From Hyphomicrobiales bacterium 4NK60-0047b (GTDB taxonomy: Bacteria > Pseudomonadota > Alphaproteobacteria > Rhizobiales > HXMU1428-3): 64,000 nt of DNA. Location of the stretch: assembly GCA_040367435.1 (NCBI GenBank), contig BAABWY010000008.1:106170-170169 (forward strand). The letters run 5' to 3'. A model generated the notes under the pieces. The model was not told the origin of the DNA. It saw only the letters and a list, made by a program, of their open reading frames with translations, and made no database searches. A program made the translations under genes and the position numbers. Positions 35,501 to 43,832 of the stretch are shown here, piece after piece. How positions within the stretch are numbered: position 1 is the stretch's first letter; each line of letters opens with the position of its first letter.

Positions 35501-36480
35501 ATTCGGCAACCCTACCAACAAACACACTTCCAACACTTTATGGCCCTTCGAATGTTAAGTTTTATGACTTTCCTCTCCTAAGGGAAGTGCATGTTGCTCA
35601 TCAACCCTATGTAGCAGCGCAGCAAAAACCCTGGCCTGGCAGTGTGGCAATTTATAATTCTCCAGGTGAAGATGGGTATCAATTAAACACACTCTTAAAT
35701 GCCCCAGCAAGAATGGGCGCTATTCAAACAACACTCAACAACGGACCAGTAGGGCGCTGGGATTATGGGAATACCCTTCAAGTTCAAATGGCATATGGTG
35801 AGTTGTCATCTATTGAAAAAGAAGCGCTTTTTTCAGGCAGTAATTTAGCAGCTATAGAACATGACAATGGTTTATGGGAAATCATCCAATTTTTAAACGC
35901 CAACCTCATTGGAGAAAACACTTATGAGTTGTCAGGGTTCTTAAGAGCACAAGGCGGCACGGAAGATGCGCTTGATCAACCGGCAAGCACGGGGGCTGAC
36001 TTTATCCTTATTGATGAAGCTTTAGCGCAAGCCAACCTAACACTTGAAGAAGTCGGCTTAGAGTTGAACTGGCGTTATGGTCCAGCTCAATACACACTTG
36101 GTCACCCGTCATTCCAAACAGAAACTTTGTCCTTCAACAAAAGAGGGATGAAGCCATTTAGTCCAGTCCATATCAAAGGACAGAATAACAACGGCGATGT
36201 GCTTATTAACTGGATACGCAGAAGTCGTATAGGCGGTGATAGCTGGGAACTAAATGAAATTCCGTTGGGAGAAGAAAGGGAAAATTATGAGATTGATATC
36301 ATGAATGGAGAGGTTGTTGTGAGAACACTTCAATCAACTCTAACAGAGGTCAATTATTCAGAAGCAGATCAAATAACCGATTGGGGAAGTGTACAGCTAA
36401 GTTACACGATACGAATTTATCAGCTTTCAGAAATCTATGGTCGCGGATCTCCAGGAGAGGCAATCATTATAAATTCATAA
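32524..36480 (+). CDS. GTA tail tip / host specificity protein with TIM-barrel domain (RcGTA g15-like)
   Basis: 1318 aa, the largest GTA protein. The start is TTG 32524 with AAGAGGAG at 32509-32516. The glycine-rich N-terminus (GGSILPSIGPLSGAVIGRAAG) precedes YGAARVAGEIIWATNYEEE, then a GTA TIM-barrel glycosidase-like domain from about 260 to 740 with ADWSEYFGY, IDAIGIDCYWPLSDW, KPIWLMEVGCPAI and YIYTWDARPYPAFP. A phage-tip_attach-like domain and a C-terminal fibronectin-like region follow. It probably recognises the recipient capsule or surface. Undamaged and of normal length. Confidence 0.95.
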   Translation: MATIAFSTVGSAIGGSILPSIGPLSGAVIGRAAGAFAGRYVDQALFGSSGQQRVSEGPRLSDLSVTTSSQGSHIPRVYGAARVAGEIIWATNYEEEIITRTQSTGQSGGGKGSSTPSSSTKTIEYNYYANFAIALSEGEVSRLGKVWANGKELNLSRYTYRFHKGSETQAPDSLIESKEGSSNAPAYRGVCYIVFERMPLAEFGNRMPQLNFEVFRQLDEFESEINAITLIPSAGEYVYENEELLKDLGNGSSEPVNTHTHQGKSDWDVAIDQLEDDLPNAKNISLFVSWFGTDLRVNNCEVKPAVDSQDKLIYGRDWIVSNTTRNNATVTSLDNGRPAYGGTPSDETIINAITDLNSRGLKVAFNPFLLMDIEAANSLSDPYTGNPYQPRYPWRGRITVDPAPGQPSTPDKTTGAIVQLNNFVGKAAANDFVTSTNSVTYQGPTEWTWRRMVLHYAHLCQVAGGVDSFIIGSELRGLTTIRDEANNFPFVSALKQLATDVKAILGSSCKVTYAADWSEYFGYQPTDGSNDVYFHLDELWSAPEIDAIGIDCYWPLSDWQSGGNHLDAAQYNSIYEQEYLQGNIFGGEGYDWYYASDEDRTDQIRTPITDGLNKPWVFRYKDITSWWSNQHYNRPNGTEVTTATNWVPQSKPIWLMEVGCPAIHFGSNQPNVFVDPKSSESQFPYHSDGGRDDYIQRQYIKAINQFFTPGSETFSETNNPQSNQYQGRMVDHERIYIYTWDARPYPAFPANTEIWGDGENWLKGHWLTGRTGNIALSALVNQILRDYQFTKFELPELDGIIGGYVIDRIMPARDALQPLELAHFFDSYESEGQIKFRHRAKSKTNIELTPDQLVEAKEETPLFELTRAQESELSRSAKITFIDGKQDYRNRTLEGQRTVGKTNRVATADLPIVMDADLVQSLANKWVHESWSSREEGSFILPPSQMALEPTDSISLNVGDDTKQLRITEINDQNSRSIQAKSIDFNIYDETINSATLPTNTLPTLYGPSNVKFYDFPLLREVHVAHQPYVAAQQKPWPGSVAIYNSPGEDGYQLNTLLNAPARMGAIQTTLNNGPVGRWDYGNTLQVQMAYGELSSIEKEALFSGSNLAAIEHDNGLWEIIQFLNANLIGENTYELSGFLRAQGGTEDALDQPASTGADFILIDEALAQANLTLEEVGLELNWRYGPAQYTLGHPSFQTETLSFNKRGMKPFSPVHIKGQNNNGDVLINWIRRSRIGGDSWELNEIPLGEERENYEIDIMNGEVVVRTLQSTLTEVNYSEADQITDWGSVQLSYTIRIYQLSEIYGRGSPGEAIIINS

Positions 36481-36540
36481 CCTAAAAATTTCCAACGTGA
36501 ACTCCTGAATTTAGTTTCAATAAAATATTAGGAAACAAGA

Positions 36541-36750
36541 ATGCCATTTGGTAACCATCCCTACCAACCAACAGGAACAATTCAAGATAGTGTAATTGCG
36601 AGCAGTCTAATTTCAGCCCCGGCCTGGGGCGCATGGCTAAATGAACTAAATGGCGTGCTAACAACCCTCTCACTCTTAGTCGGTCTATTTATAGGTATAC
36701 ATCGCCTATGGGTTGTCTATAGCGCACCAAAAAGCAAATCCAAAGATTAA
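36541..36750 (+). CDS. Small membrane protein of the GTA lysis module, 69 aa
   Basis: Unrecognised. One hydrophobic segment at about 36-57 (LNGVLTTLSLLVGLFIGIHRLWVVY) and a charged tail (KSKSKD). It lies between the tail tip gene and the endolysin gene on the same strand. A holin, pinholin or antiholin role is plausible from size and position, but only inferred. AGGAAACA precedes the ATG at 36541. Confidence 0.6.
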   Translation: MPFGNHPYQPTGTIQDSVIASSLISAPAWGAWLNELNGVLTTLSLLVGLFIGIHRLWVVYSAPKSKSKD

Positions 36751-36760
36751 AGAGATAAAC

Positions 36761-38110
36761 ATGGACGTAAACCAACAACCAAATATTCCCCTTTGGCTGC
36801 AATACGCTCTTGAAGAACTTGACGTCAGTGAGCGTGGTAAAGGTACTGAAAATCCAAAGATCTTAGAATACTTCAATGAAGTTAATCATCCTGGGATAGA
36901 GAAAGATGAAACACCTTGGTGTGCAGCCTTTATAGGCGCAATGCTAGAGCGGGCAGATATAAAAAGTACCAAAAGTCTAATGGCCAGGTCATATTTAAAT
37001 TGGGGGCAAAAACAGAGGGAAGAAAAATTAGGCTCAATAGCAATTTTAAAGCGAGGCAATAATGAGGTGTTTGGCCACGTTGGATTTGTCATTTCATCAA
37101 CAAAAGATCAAATCCAATTACTATCAGGCAACCAAAGCAATAAAGTCTCCATTGCGTCCTTCAGAAAAGATCAACTGATAGACCTGCGCTGGCCACTTGA
37201 AGTAAAAACAACCAAACAGGAGGCGGTAACAAAAGATAATGAAACGAGTTCTAAAACAAGATTTCAAATCGCCTTAGCCCATGTCTTAAAAGTTGAGGGA
37301 GGCTGGTCAAACCATAAAGATGATAAAGGGGGACCAACCTTTAAAGGGATTACTTTAAATACATATCAAAAAGCTAAGAGAGAAGGATTGCTTTCACAAG
37401 CAGTAGAAAATGAAATTGAAGCTCTTAGAAATCTAACATCTGACCAAATTGAGAAAATTTATAAAGCGTTCTATTGGAAAAAAGCTGGCTGTCAATATTT
37501 TCCATTCTCCATAGCGATTGCATTATTTGATGCAGCGGTAAATCACGGCCCAACCAGAGCGGTTAAATTGTTGCAGTCAACAATAGGGGCAGAAGTCGAC
37601 GGTGAAGTTGGTCCAGAAACAATCAGCCTCGCAAAAAAAGATACTCTCAAAGCGACACTGAACAATTTCATTTCAGTTCGCCGCGCTCATTATAAGCAAC
37701 TCAAGCAGTTCAACATCTTTGGCAGAGGCTGGTTGAATAGGCTGAGCCAAACAGAACAACTTTCAAATATCTATTTGACGAAGAAAAATTTTCCTCCCGA
37801 AATTTTTAATTCTCCCAAACGAAAGGCCAGAAATAAAATGGAAACATCAGAAACATATAACAGTAAAAAATGGTGGGGTGAATCTCTCACTGTATGGGGA
37901 ACAATCGTCACAGCGCTAGCCACGATCCTCCCAGTAATTGGTCCATTCATCGGCCTGGATATCTCAGCTGAACTAATTAGGCAGTTTGGAGACACAGTTG
38001 CAAAGTTAATTCAAATCATCGGCGGGGTAACAGGAACATCAATGGCCCTCTATGGCCGAGCACGTGCCACAACAACTCTTACACGCCGCTCAATGGAAAT
38101 GAAAATCTAG
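36761..38110 (+). CDS. GTA endolysin: CHAP-like (TIGR02594) + GH108 muramidase + membrane domain
   Basis: 449 aa from ATG 36761 (AAAGAGAT just upstream; the open frame extends to 36713). Three parts are seen. Residues 8-145 match TIGR02594 CHAP-like amidases with TPWCAAFIGAML (C54) and VFGHVGFVIS (H106). Residues 166-255 are a GH108 muramidase with the catalytic Glu in EGGWSNHKDDKGGPTFKGIT, followed by a PG_binding_3 domain with AVNHGPTRAVKLLQ to about 340. Residues 375-445 hold two likely membrane helices (LTVWGTIVTALATILPVIGPFIGL and VAKLIQIIGGVTGTSMALYG), resembling the holin-like tail of GTA-associated lysozymes. Probably releases GTA particles from the producing cell. Confidence 0.85.
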   Translation: MDVNQQPNIPLWLQYALEELDVSERGKGTENPKILEYFNEVNHPGIEKDETPWCAAFIGAMLERADIKSTKSLMARSYLNWGQKQREEKLGSIAILKRGNNEVFGHVGFVISSTKDQIQLLSGNQSNKVSIASFRKDQLIDLRWPLEVKTTKQEAVTKDNETSSKTRFQIALAHVLKVEGGWSNHKDDKGGPTFKGITLNTYQKAKREGLLSQAVENEIEALRNLTSDQIEKIYKAFYWKKAGCQYFPFSIAIALFDAAVNHGPTRAVKLLQSTIGAEVDGEVGPETISLAKKDTLKATLNNFISVRRAHYKQLKQFNIFGRGWLNRLSQTEQLSNIYLTKKNFPPEIFNSPKRKARNKMETSETYNSKKWWGESLTVWGTIVTALATILPVIGPFIGLDISAELIRQFGDTVAKLIQIIGGVTGTSMALYGRARATTTLTRRSMEMKI

Positions 38111-38150
38111 CTGCCATTAGAAAAAATAAAGAAATAGGAGATCATCCAAT

Positions 38151-38309
38151 ATGACTTTAAAATTATGGCTACTCTCAATGATACTCTCAATCATCGCACC
38201 GCATATTTTCAAACGTAAAGAAGAACCCCCAAAAAACAATACAAACTATCAGCCCGGTCAATATTTTGATCACACTATGTCTGCTTATGAAAAGTATGAA
38301 AAAAAGTGA
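38151..38309 (+). CDS. Small membrane protein at end of GTA cluster, 52 aa
   Basis: Short gene with a strong ribosome binding site (AGGAG at 38137-38141) before ATG 38151, ending at TGA 38307-38309. An N-terminal hydrophobic segment (LKLWLLSMILSIIAPHIF) is followed by a polar, Tyr/Asn-rich tail. No family known to me. Position 40 bases after the endolysin suggests a lysis accessory such as a spanin-like or inhibitor protein; this is only inference from context. Confidence 0.55.
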   Translation: MTLKLWLLSMILSIIAPHIFKRKEEPPKNNTNYQPGQYFDHTMSAYEKYEKK

Positions 38310-38459
38310 TGTTAAATTGATCCGCAGTGCCATCTGTTTCATTATTAAGTTGGGGCTCTAACTTTTCTTTTGCCCAGATTTGTCAATATGCTAAACAGGT
38401 TTATAATAATATTGTAATTTTTCAAATCTGTTGAGATATTTAATGAATTGGGGGAACGT

Positions 38460-39131
38460 GTGCGCTTACTCGTAGTCGAAGATGATAAAGACCTAAATCG
38501 GCAAATAACAACAGCTTTGGAAGAAGCTGGATATGTTGTTGATACAGCGCATGATGGAGAAGATGGTCACTTCTTAGGGGAAACAGAACCTTATGATGCA
38601 GTTATTCTCGACATAGGCCTGCCAACTATGGATGGTATTTCAGTACTGGAAAATTGGCGTCGCGCTAATTTGAAGATGCCTGTATTGATCTTAACGGCAC
38701 GTGATCGCTGGAGTGACAAAGTCGCAGGTATGGACGCCGGCGCTGATGATTATGTTTCAAAACCATTCCATATGGAAGAAGTTTTAGCCAGAGTGCGTGC
38801 TCTTCTTCGGCGCTCAACAGGCCACGCAACGAATGAAATTGAAGTTGGTAATCTTAGGTTAGATACCAAAGCCGCTAAAGTAACAGTTGATGGTACCCTT
38901 ATAAAACTCACCTCCCATGAATTTCGCCTCTTAGCCTATCTAGTTCATCACAAAGATAAAGTTATTTCCCGCACTGAATTAGTCGAGCATCTCTATGATC
39001 AGGATTTCGATAGAGATTCAAATACCATTGAAGTTTTTGTAGGAAGATTGCGTAAAAAAATTCCATCAGATTTAATCAAAACAGTCAGAGGCCTTGGATA
39101 TTGTTTATCCACGAATGAAAATGAAGTTTAA
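38460..39131 (+). CDS. OmpR-type response regulator (PhoP/FeuP-like)
   Basis: 223 aa. Receiver domain with VVEDD at the start, phosphorylation site D51 in AVILDIGLP and the TARDRWSDKVAGMDAGADDYVSKPF switch region; the C-terminal winged helix contains LTSHEFRLLAYLVHHKDKVISRTELVEHLY and DSNTIEVFVGRLRKKI. The GTG at 38460 is preferred because it starts RLLVVEDD and follows GGGGG; a TTG at 38448 is the longer choice. The partner kinase gene overlaps by 17 bases. Resembles the PhoP or FeuP branch of alphaproteobacteria. Confidence 0.92.
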   Translation: MRLLVVEDDKDLNRQITTALEEAGYVVDTAHDGEDGHFLGETEPYDAVILDIGLPTMDGISVLENWRRANLKMPVLILTARDRWSDKVAGMDAGADDYVSKPFHMEEVLARVRALLRRSTGHATNEIEVGNLRLDTKAAKVTVDGTLIKLTSHEFRLLAYLVHHKDKVISRTELVEHLYDQDFDRDSNTIEVFVGRLRKKIPSDLIKTVRGLGYCLSTNENEV

Positions 39132-40500
39132 TTCACTTGCATTTAGACTATTCATCACCTCAACAGCATTGGCTCTGATCATTCTACCATTGGCAGCTTA
39201 TCAGTTGATTTCCGTTTATCGTGGCTCAATCGAAGACAACTTCGATGAGCGCCTGAAAGCGAACCTTTCCTTGCTCATTGAAAGCAGTCTTCAGGAAAAC
39301 TATGAAGCCCCCGCGAAACCAAAACAGTTTGGTGGCTTCGCATTCACATTGCCCAATTCTGGGTGGTATTGGCAAATCCTCCCTGTAAAAAATGATACCC
39401 TGCCTGTTTATTCATCAACATCCCTCGGTGAAGAAAAACTAAACCTCACAAAAAAAGAAAATCTAAATATTGCTGTTGACGGGACCGTAAAGTTCTACGT
39501 CGATTATGAAAGCGATAGAAAATTACGCGTTATAACTAGATCAATCACTTTAGGCACAGATGAAAAACCACAAGCGTTTGATTATATCGTAACCGGTGAT
39601 AGCAGTGAAATCGAAGACGACATCATTGATTTTGCTTCAATGCTGACAATCACCTTTTTAATCTTAGGAGCTGGATTAATCGCTTCTACCTTCTTGCAAG
39701 TTCGCCTTGGATTGCGACCTCTCAAAGTGGTCGAGAATGGCCTAACAGCAATTCGCGCTGGGAAAACGGATCGTTTGGAAGGCAACTTCCCAGCTGAAAT
39801 CGCCCCGCTTCAATTTGAGATCAATAATCTTATCAAAAGCAATATGAATATTATTGAGCGGGCAAGAACTCATGTTGGGAATTTAGCCCATGCCCTAAAA
39901 ACTCCCCTAAGCGTCATGAATAACGAAGTCAGAGGGAAATCAGATCCATTAGCAGAGAAAGTCTCTGAACAAACAGAAATAATGCAAAACCAAATCAGTC
40001 ATCATTTAGACAGAGCTAGAATGGCGGCCAGGGTAGGGGTTGTCGGGAGCCTCACAGAAATCTCTCCTATCATGCAGTCATTGGAAAGAGCGCTTTTGCG
40101 AATTTACCAGGATAAGAATATAACTTTTGAACTTGAATGTCCTGAACAGGCACGCTTTGCGGGAGAAAAGCAAGATTTTGAAGAAATTATCGGAAATCTA
40201 CTCGATAATGCTTTTAAATGGGCCAACAATGAAGTTTCAAGCAAAATAAAAATCGAATCAAATAAGATGGGCGAAGCAGTGCTTAACATCACCATCCAAG
40301 ATAACGGACCAGGTTTAAGTGATAAAGAGCTAAGCCAGGTCAAAGAACGTGGAAAGCGGCTTGATGAAACAAAACCAGGTTCAGGTCTTGGTTTATCTAT
40401 AGTGAGTGATCTTGTTGATTTATATGGTGGAAAGTTTGATTTATCTCATTCTAAACTTGGTGGATTGCAGATAAAATTGCAACTACCAGCCGGTTCTTGA
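39115..40500 (+). CDS. Sensor histidine kinase (PhoQ/FeuQ-like)
   Basis: 461 aa from ATG 39115. Two membrane segments (about 8-32 and 172-195) bracket a periplasmic sensor of about 135 residues. A HAMP-like linker follows, then the H-box NLAHALKTPLSV with the phosphorylated His, and ATP-binding motifs NLLDNAFKWA, DNGPGLSD and GSGLGLSIV. The HALKTPL form of the H-box is that of PhoQ and FeuQ kinases, which sense envelope conditions. It overlaps the regulator gene, so the pair is coupled. Confidence 0.92.
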   Translation: MKMKFNSLAFRLFITSTALALIILPLAAYQLISVYRGSIEDNFDERLKANLSLLIESSLQENYEAPAKPKQFGGFAFTLPNSGWYWQILPVKNDTLPVYSSTSLGEEKLNLTKKENLNIAVDGTVKFYVDYESDRKLRVITRSITLGTDEKPQAFDYIVTGDSSEIEDDIIDFASMLTITFLILGAGLIASTFLQVRLGLRPLKVVENGLTAIRAGKTDRLEGNFPAEIAPLQFEINNLIKSNMNIIERARTHVGNLAHALKTPLSVMNNEVRGKSDPLAEKVSEQTEIMQNQISHHLDRARMAARVGVVGSLTEISPIMQSLERALLRIYQDKNITFELECPEQARFAGEKQDFEEIIGNLLDNAFKWANNEVSSKIKIESNKMGEAVLNITIQDNGPGLSDKELSQVKERGKRLDETKPGSGLGLSIVSDLVDLYGGKFDLSHSKLGGLQIKLQLPAGS

Positions 40501-40665
40501 ATTTCCGCCTAACTTTCGTCAGATTTGAACCGTTGAAGTGTGACTTAAATTTAGGCAAATCAGTGAGAATTACTAACAACTAAACATGCCCATGACATTT
40601 TTATATGTCTTAGTTCATGTTAAGAGATAGGTAAAAGAAGCACAGATGGCATTAGATGAAAGTTA

Positions 40666-41139
40666 ATGAAAATGAACATAAAAGCAATTGCTGCCATAAT
40701 TCTAGCATCGTTTGTTCTAACCGCCTGTTCAGGTAGTTTCAACAAACAAGACAGCGGTACCGTTATAGGCGCGCTGGCTGGCGGTATTCTAGGCAATCAA
40801 GTTGGTAAGGGCAGTGGTAAAGTATTAGCAACAGTAGCTGGTGCCGTTATCGGTGGTGTTGTCGGCAGTGAAATCGGCAAATCACTTGATGAAAATGACC
40901 GACGTGCCGCAGCTGAAGCAGAATATAGAGCTTTAGAAACAGGCCATTCAGGCAAAGCCATTCCATGGAACAATCCAGATTCAGGTCATAGAGGCGTAGT
41001 CGTGCCAAAACCACCATATCAGGATCAGGGAAGAAATTGTCGTGAATACACACACACAATTTATATCAAGGGCGAACCTGAAATTTTAAAAGGCACTGCA
41101 TGCCGTTCAAATGACGGTACATGGAGCAAGGTTAGCTAA
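40666..41139 (+). CDS. Glycine-zipper outer membrane lipoprotein (17 kDa surface antigen family)
   Basis: 157 aa. Signal and lipobox FVLTAC with the lipid-modified Cys at residue 21. A glycine-zipper 2TM region GTVIGALAGGILGNQVG...ATVAGAVIGGVVGSEIGKSL covers about 31-72, and the C-terminal half has the RT0821/Lpp0805-type pattern with CREYTHTIYIKGE and GTACRSNDGTW. Such proteins belong to the SlyB/17 kDa antigen group of the outer membrane. Placed between two two-component systems and before degP, all envelope-related. A terminator follows at 41231. Confidence 0.88.
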   Translation: MKMNIKAIAAIILASFVLTACSGSFNKQDSGTVIGALAGGILGNQVGKGSGKVLATVAGAVIGGVVGSEIGKSLDENDRRAAAEAEYRALETGHSGKAIPWNNPDSGHRGVVVPKPPYQDQGRNCREYTHTIYIKGEPEILKGTACRSNDGTWSKVS

Positions 41140-41548
41140 ATTAAGGTAAATATCTAATAATTGATGTTGGATAGGCTTTGATTTAGTCTGCTTAGTGAAA
41201 AAAACACATAAAATTTATCATAATTCAAAAAAAGGCTCCCAAAAGGGGGCCTTTTTTATATTCCTGCCCAAAACCCCTCCAAAACATTCCAAATACCCCT
41301 AAAATCACCTATACTGAGAAAAATACGGTATGTTACAGTCTGGAAAAACATTGAAAAACCCATAGAAACCTAAAAATAAACAAAACATTACATATATTTA
41401 ATTTTCAAGATGGCATCACGTCATGATTAGATCCTTATATCAAGGCTAAGAAGAATGCAGATGTTGGCATAAAAAATAAACGACTAATAAATGCCAGAAA
41501 AAATAAGAAAGCATTTTTTATACTTTACCGAACCAACGGAGAAGCAAT
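41140..41548. other. Intergenic region before degP
   Basis: 409 bases. It holds the terminator of the lipoprotein gene (41231-41257) and, further on, AT-rich DNA that must contain the degP promoter. No convincing -35/-10 pair, repeat or RNA gene was recognised. Confidence 0.5.
41231..41257 (+). terminator. Intrinsic terminator after the lipoprotein gene
   Basis: AAAGGCTCCC (41231-41240) pairs with GGGGGCCTTT (41245-41254), one T-G wobble, loop AAAA, followed by TTT. Confidence 0.85.
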
Positions 41549-43090
41549 TTGACAAACTTAAACACAGAGCAAAAAAGATCATCAAGCCGTAAGGTCTTAG
41601 CAGCAGCAGCCTTAGGCCTTGCAGGTGTTGCCGCAGCGACAAGCGGTTTGGTCCTTAATCAAACCTCAGCGTCAGCTGAAATTAAAAACGCTGTTTCAAC
41701 CAGTGTAAAACCATATGCAAACGCTCCATCCAGCTTTGCTGATCTGGTCGAACAGGTGAGCCCATCAGTGGTCAGCGTTTTTGTGAAAAGCAAAGTTGAG
41801 ACAGTTAAGAAACAACAGAAAAAGCAATTCAATCGACGCGACCGCGGACCTGGGTTTGGACAAAGACAAATTCCAGATAATTCACCGTTTAAAGAGTTCT
41901 TCGAAAAACGGTTTGGTCAGCAGCAGCAACCAAAGCCACAAAATTCACAAGGTTCTGGTTTCATCATTTCCGAAGATGGATATGTTGTGACTAATCATCA
42001 CGTGATTAAAGGTGGTACGGAAATTAAAGTCACTCTATCTGGTGGCGAACAATTAGATGCACGTCTCATAGGCTCAGATGCTCGAACTGATCTTGCGTTA
42101 CTAAAAATTAAAGACAAAAGAAAATTCCCCGCTGTTCCAATGGCCAAACAAAAAGCTCGAGTTGGTGATTGGGTATTAGCTGTTGGTAATCCATTTGGTC
42201 TTGGTGGAACTGTGACTGCTGGAATTGTTTCAGCACACGGCCGCCCTGTTGGTCAAAGTCCATATGATTATCTACAAATAGATGCGGCTGTAAACCGTGG
42301 TAACTCAGGCGGTCCAGCATTTAACCTAAAAGGTGAAGTTGTTGGAGTGAATACAGCTATTTACAGCCCTTCAGGTGGCAATGTTGGTATCGCATTTGCT
42401 ATCCCAGCAAACGTCGTTCAAAAAATTGCAAAAGATCTTCGTAAAGGTGGCTCAGTTGTTCGCGGCTGGCTTGGAATTAACATTCAGAATGTTAGCGAAG
42501 ATATCGCAGAAGGTCTCTCATTAGACAAACCATCAGGTGCGCTTGTAACACGTTTGGTAAAAGGTGGACCAGCAACGAAATCTGACCTTAAAGTGAGAGA
42601 TGTTATTCTGTCAGTGAATGGTGTGCAAATCGCAGATGTTCGTGACCTAATGCGCCAAATTGGTGAAATTAGACCAGATGAAGTGATTGCTCTAGAAGTC
42701 TTACGAAATGGGGCTAAAAAACAAGTATCAGTAAAACTCGGCACATTCCCAGATGGTAAAAAACTGGCTGCTTTACAAAAAGGTGAACCAGCTCTCGAGT
42801 TGGATAATAAAGCCCTTGATGATATCGGCCTATCCCTCGCACCAGCACGAGATTTAGGTAAAGGTAAAAAAGGTGTCGTAATTACCGAAGTTGACCCAGA
42901 TAGTGATGCATCAGCAAAAGGGATCAAAGTTGGTGATGTTATTCTGGAAGTGAATGGCAAGTCAGTGAACTTCCCAGCTGATGTAACTTCTGAAATTTTA
43001 AAAGCTAAAAAGACATCTGCAAAAGTCATTCTTGTTAGAGTTAAAGATGGTCCTTATTACGGATTGAAATTGAAGAAAAATAAAAAATAG
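41549..43090 (+). CDS. degP: Periplasmic serine protease DegP/HtrA
   Basis: 513 aa from TTG 41549 with ACGGAGAAG at 41536-41544. A signal-like hydrophobic segment at 16-36 is followed by the trypsin-like domain: catalytic H151 in VVTNHHVI, D181 in TDLALLKI and S253 in NRGNSGGPAF. Two PDZ domains follow, at about 285-375 (RGWLGINIQNV) and 405-505 (VVITEVDPDSDASAKGIKVGD within). Degrades or refolds damaged exported proteins. The next response regulator gene follows after a terminator; a regulatory link between them is likely from position only. Confidence 0.95.
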   Translation: MTNLNTEQKRSSSRKVLAAAALGLAGVAAATSGLVLNQTSASAEIKNAVSTSVKPYANAPSSFADLVEQVSPSVVSVFVKSKVETVKKQQKKQFNRRDRGPGFGQRQIPDNSPFKEFFEKRFGQQQQPKPQNSQGSGFIISEDGYVVTNHHVIKGGTEIKVTLSGGEQLDARLIGSDARTDLALLKIKDKRKFPAVPMAKQKARVGDWVLAVGNPFGLGGTVTAGIVSAHGRPVGQSPYDYLQIDAAVNRGNSGGPAFNLKGEVVGVNTAIYSPSGGNVGIAFAIPANVVQKIAKDLRKGGSVVRGWLGINIQNVSEDIAEGLSLDKPSGALVTRLVKGGPATKSDLKVRDVILSVNGVQIADVRDLMRQIGEIRPDEVIALEVLRNGAKKQVSVKLGTFPDGKKLAALQKGEPALELDNKALDDIGLSLAPARDLGKGKKGVVITEVDPDSDASAKGIKVGDVILEVNGKSVNFPADVTSEILKAKKTSAKVILVRVKDGPYYGLKLKKNKK

Positions 43091-43102
43091 TCAAAACGAA
43101 TG

Positions 43103-43138
43103 AAGGAGGAGCTTAGAGGGATTAGGTTCCTCCTTTTT
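43103..43138 (+). terminator. Intrinsic terminator after degP
   Basis: AAGGAGGA (43103-43110) pairs with TCCTCCTT (43128-43135), 17-base loop, then TTT. It separates degP from the following response regulator, which starts 17 bases later. Confidence 0.7.
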
Positions 43139-43154
43139 AAATCGGGATAAAAAC

Positions 43155-43832
43155 ATGCAAATTCTATTAATTGAGGATGATTTAGAAACGGCCCGCTTTC
43201 TCTGTAAAGCACTTGGTGAAAGTGGCCATAATGTCGACCATTCTGACGATGGAGAAATCGGTCTCCAATATGGTTTGAAAAAAGAATATGACGTTCTCAT
43301 TGTTGATCGCATGTTACCCAATAGAGATGGCCTCTCCATCATAGAAACTTTAAGAGCAAATGAGATCAATACTCCTGTTCTTATTCTGAGTGCTTTGGAT
43401 AAAGTTGATGAGCGGGTAAAAGGACTGAAATCAGGAGGAGATGACTATCTCACAAAACCTTTCGCCTTAAGTGAGCTACAAGCCAGAATAGAAGTTCTCA
43501 TGCGCCGACATGGAGCGGGCGCCGAAAATTCTGAATTAAAAGTTGGAGACCTTATTTTAGAAAGAATGTCTCAAAAAGTTTCCCGCTCAGGAGTTGACAT
43601 TCAACTCGTGCCAAGAGAATACCGTTTGCTCGAATATTTAATGCGCCATAAAGGTCAAGTCGTCACAAGAACGATGCTCTTGGAAAATGTATGGGACTAC
43701 CATTTTGACCCGGGAACAAATGTCATAGATGTTCACATGTCCCGCCTTAGATCCAAAATTGATAAGGACTTTGATGAGACATTGTTACAGACCATACGCG
43801 GCGCAGGATATATGATTACCGATGGCGTTTAA
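43155..43832 (+). CDS. OmpR-type response regulator
   Basis: 225 aa. Receiver: LLIEDDLETA, phosphorylation site D51 in LIVDRMLPNRDG, ILSALDKVDERVKGLKSGGDDYLTKPF. C-terminal winged-helix domain: LVPREYRLLEYLMRHKGQVVTRTMLLENVW and GTNVIDVHMSRLRSKID. It resembles the CusR/CopR/QseB branch. The kinase gene overlaps its end by 11 bases. Placement after degP suggests an envelope or metal stress response; the signal cannot be read from sequence. Confidence 0.92.
   Translation: MQILLIEDDLETARFLCKALGESGHNVDHSDDGEIGLQYGLKKEYDVLIVDRMLPNRDGLSIIETLRANEINTPVLILSALDKVDERVKGLKSGGDDYLTKPFALSELQARIEVLMRRHGAGAENSELKVGDLILERMSQKVSRSGVDIQLVPREYRLLEYLMRHKGQVVTRTMLLENVWDYHFDPGTNVIDVHMSRLRSKIDKDFDETLLQTIRGAGYMITDGV

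Noticed and set aside
21481..38309. Ordinary integrated prophage
   Set aside because: There is no integrase, excision, repressor or replication gene and no att repeat seen; gene order is that of RcGTA. The XerD at 1006 is the chromosomal dif recombinase.
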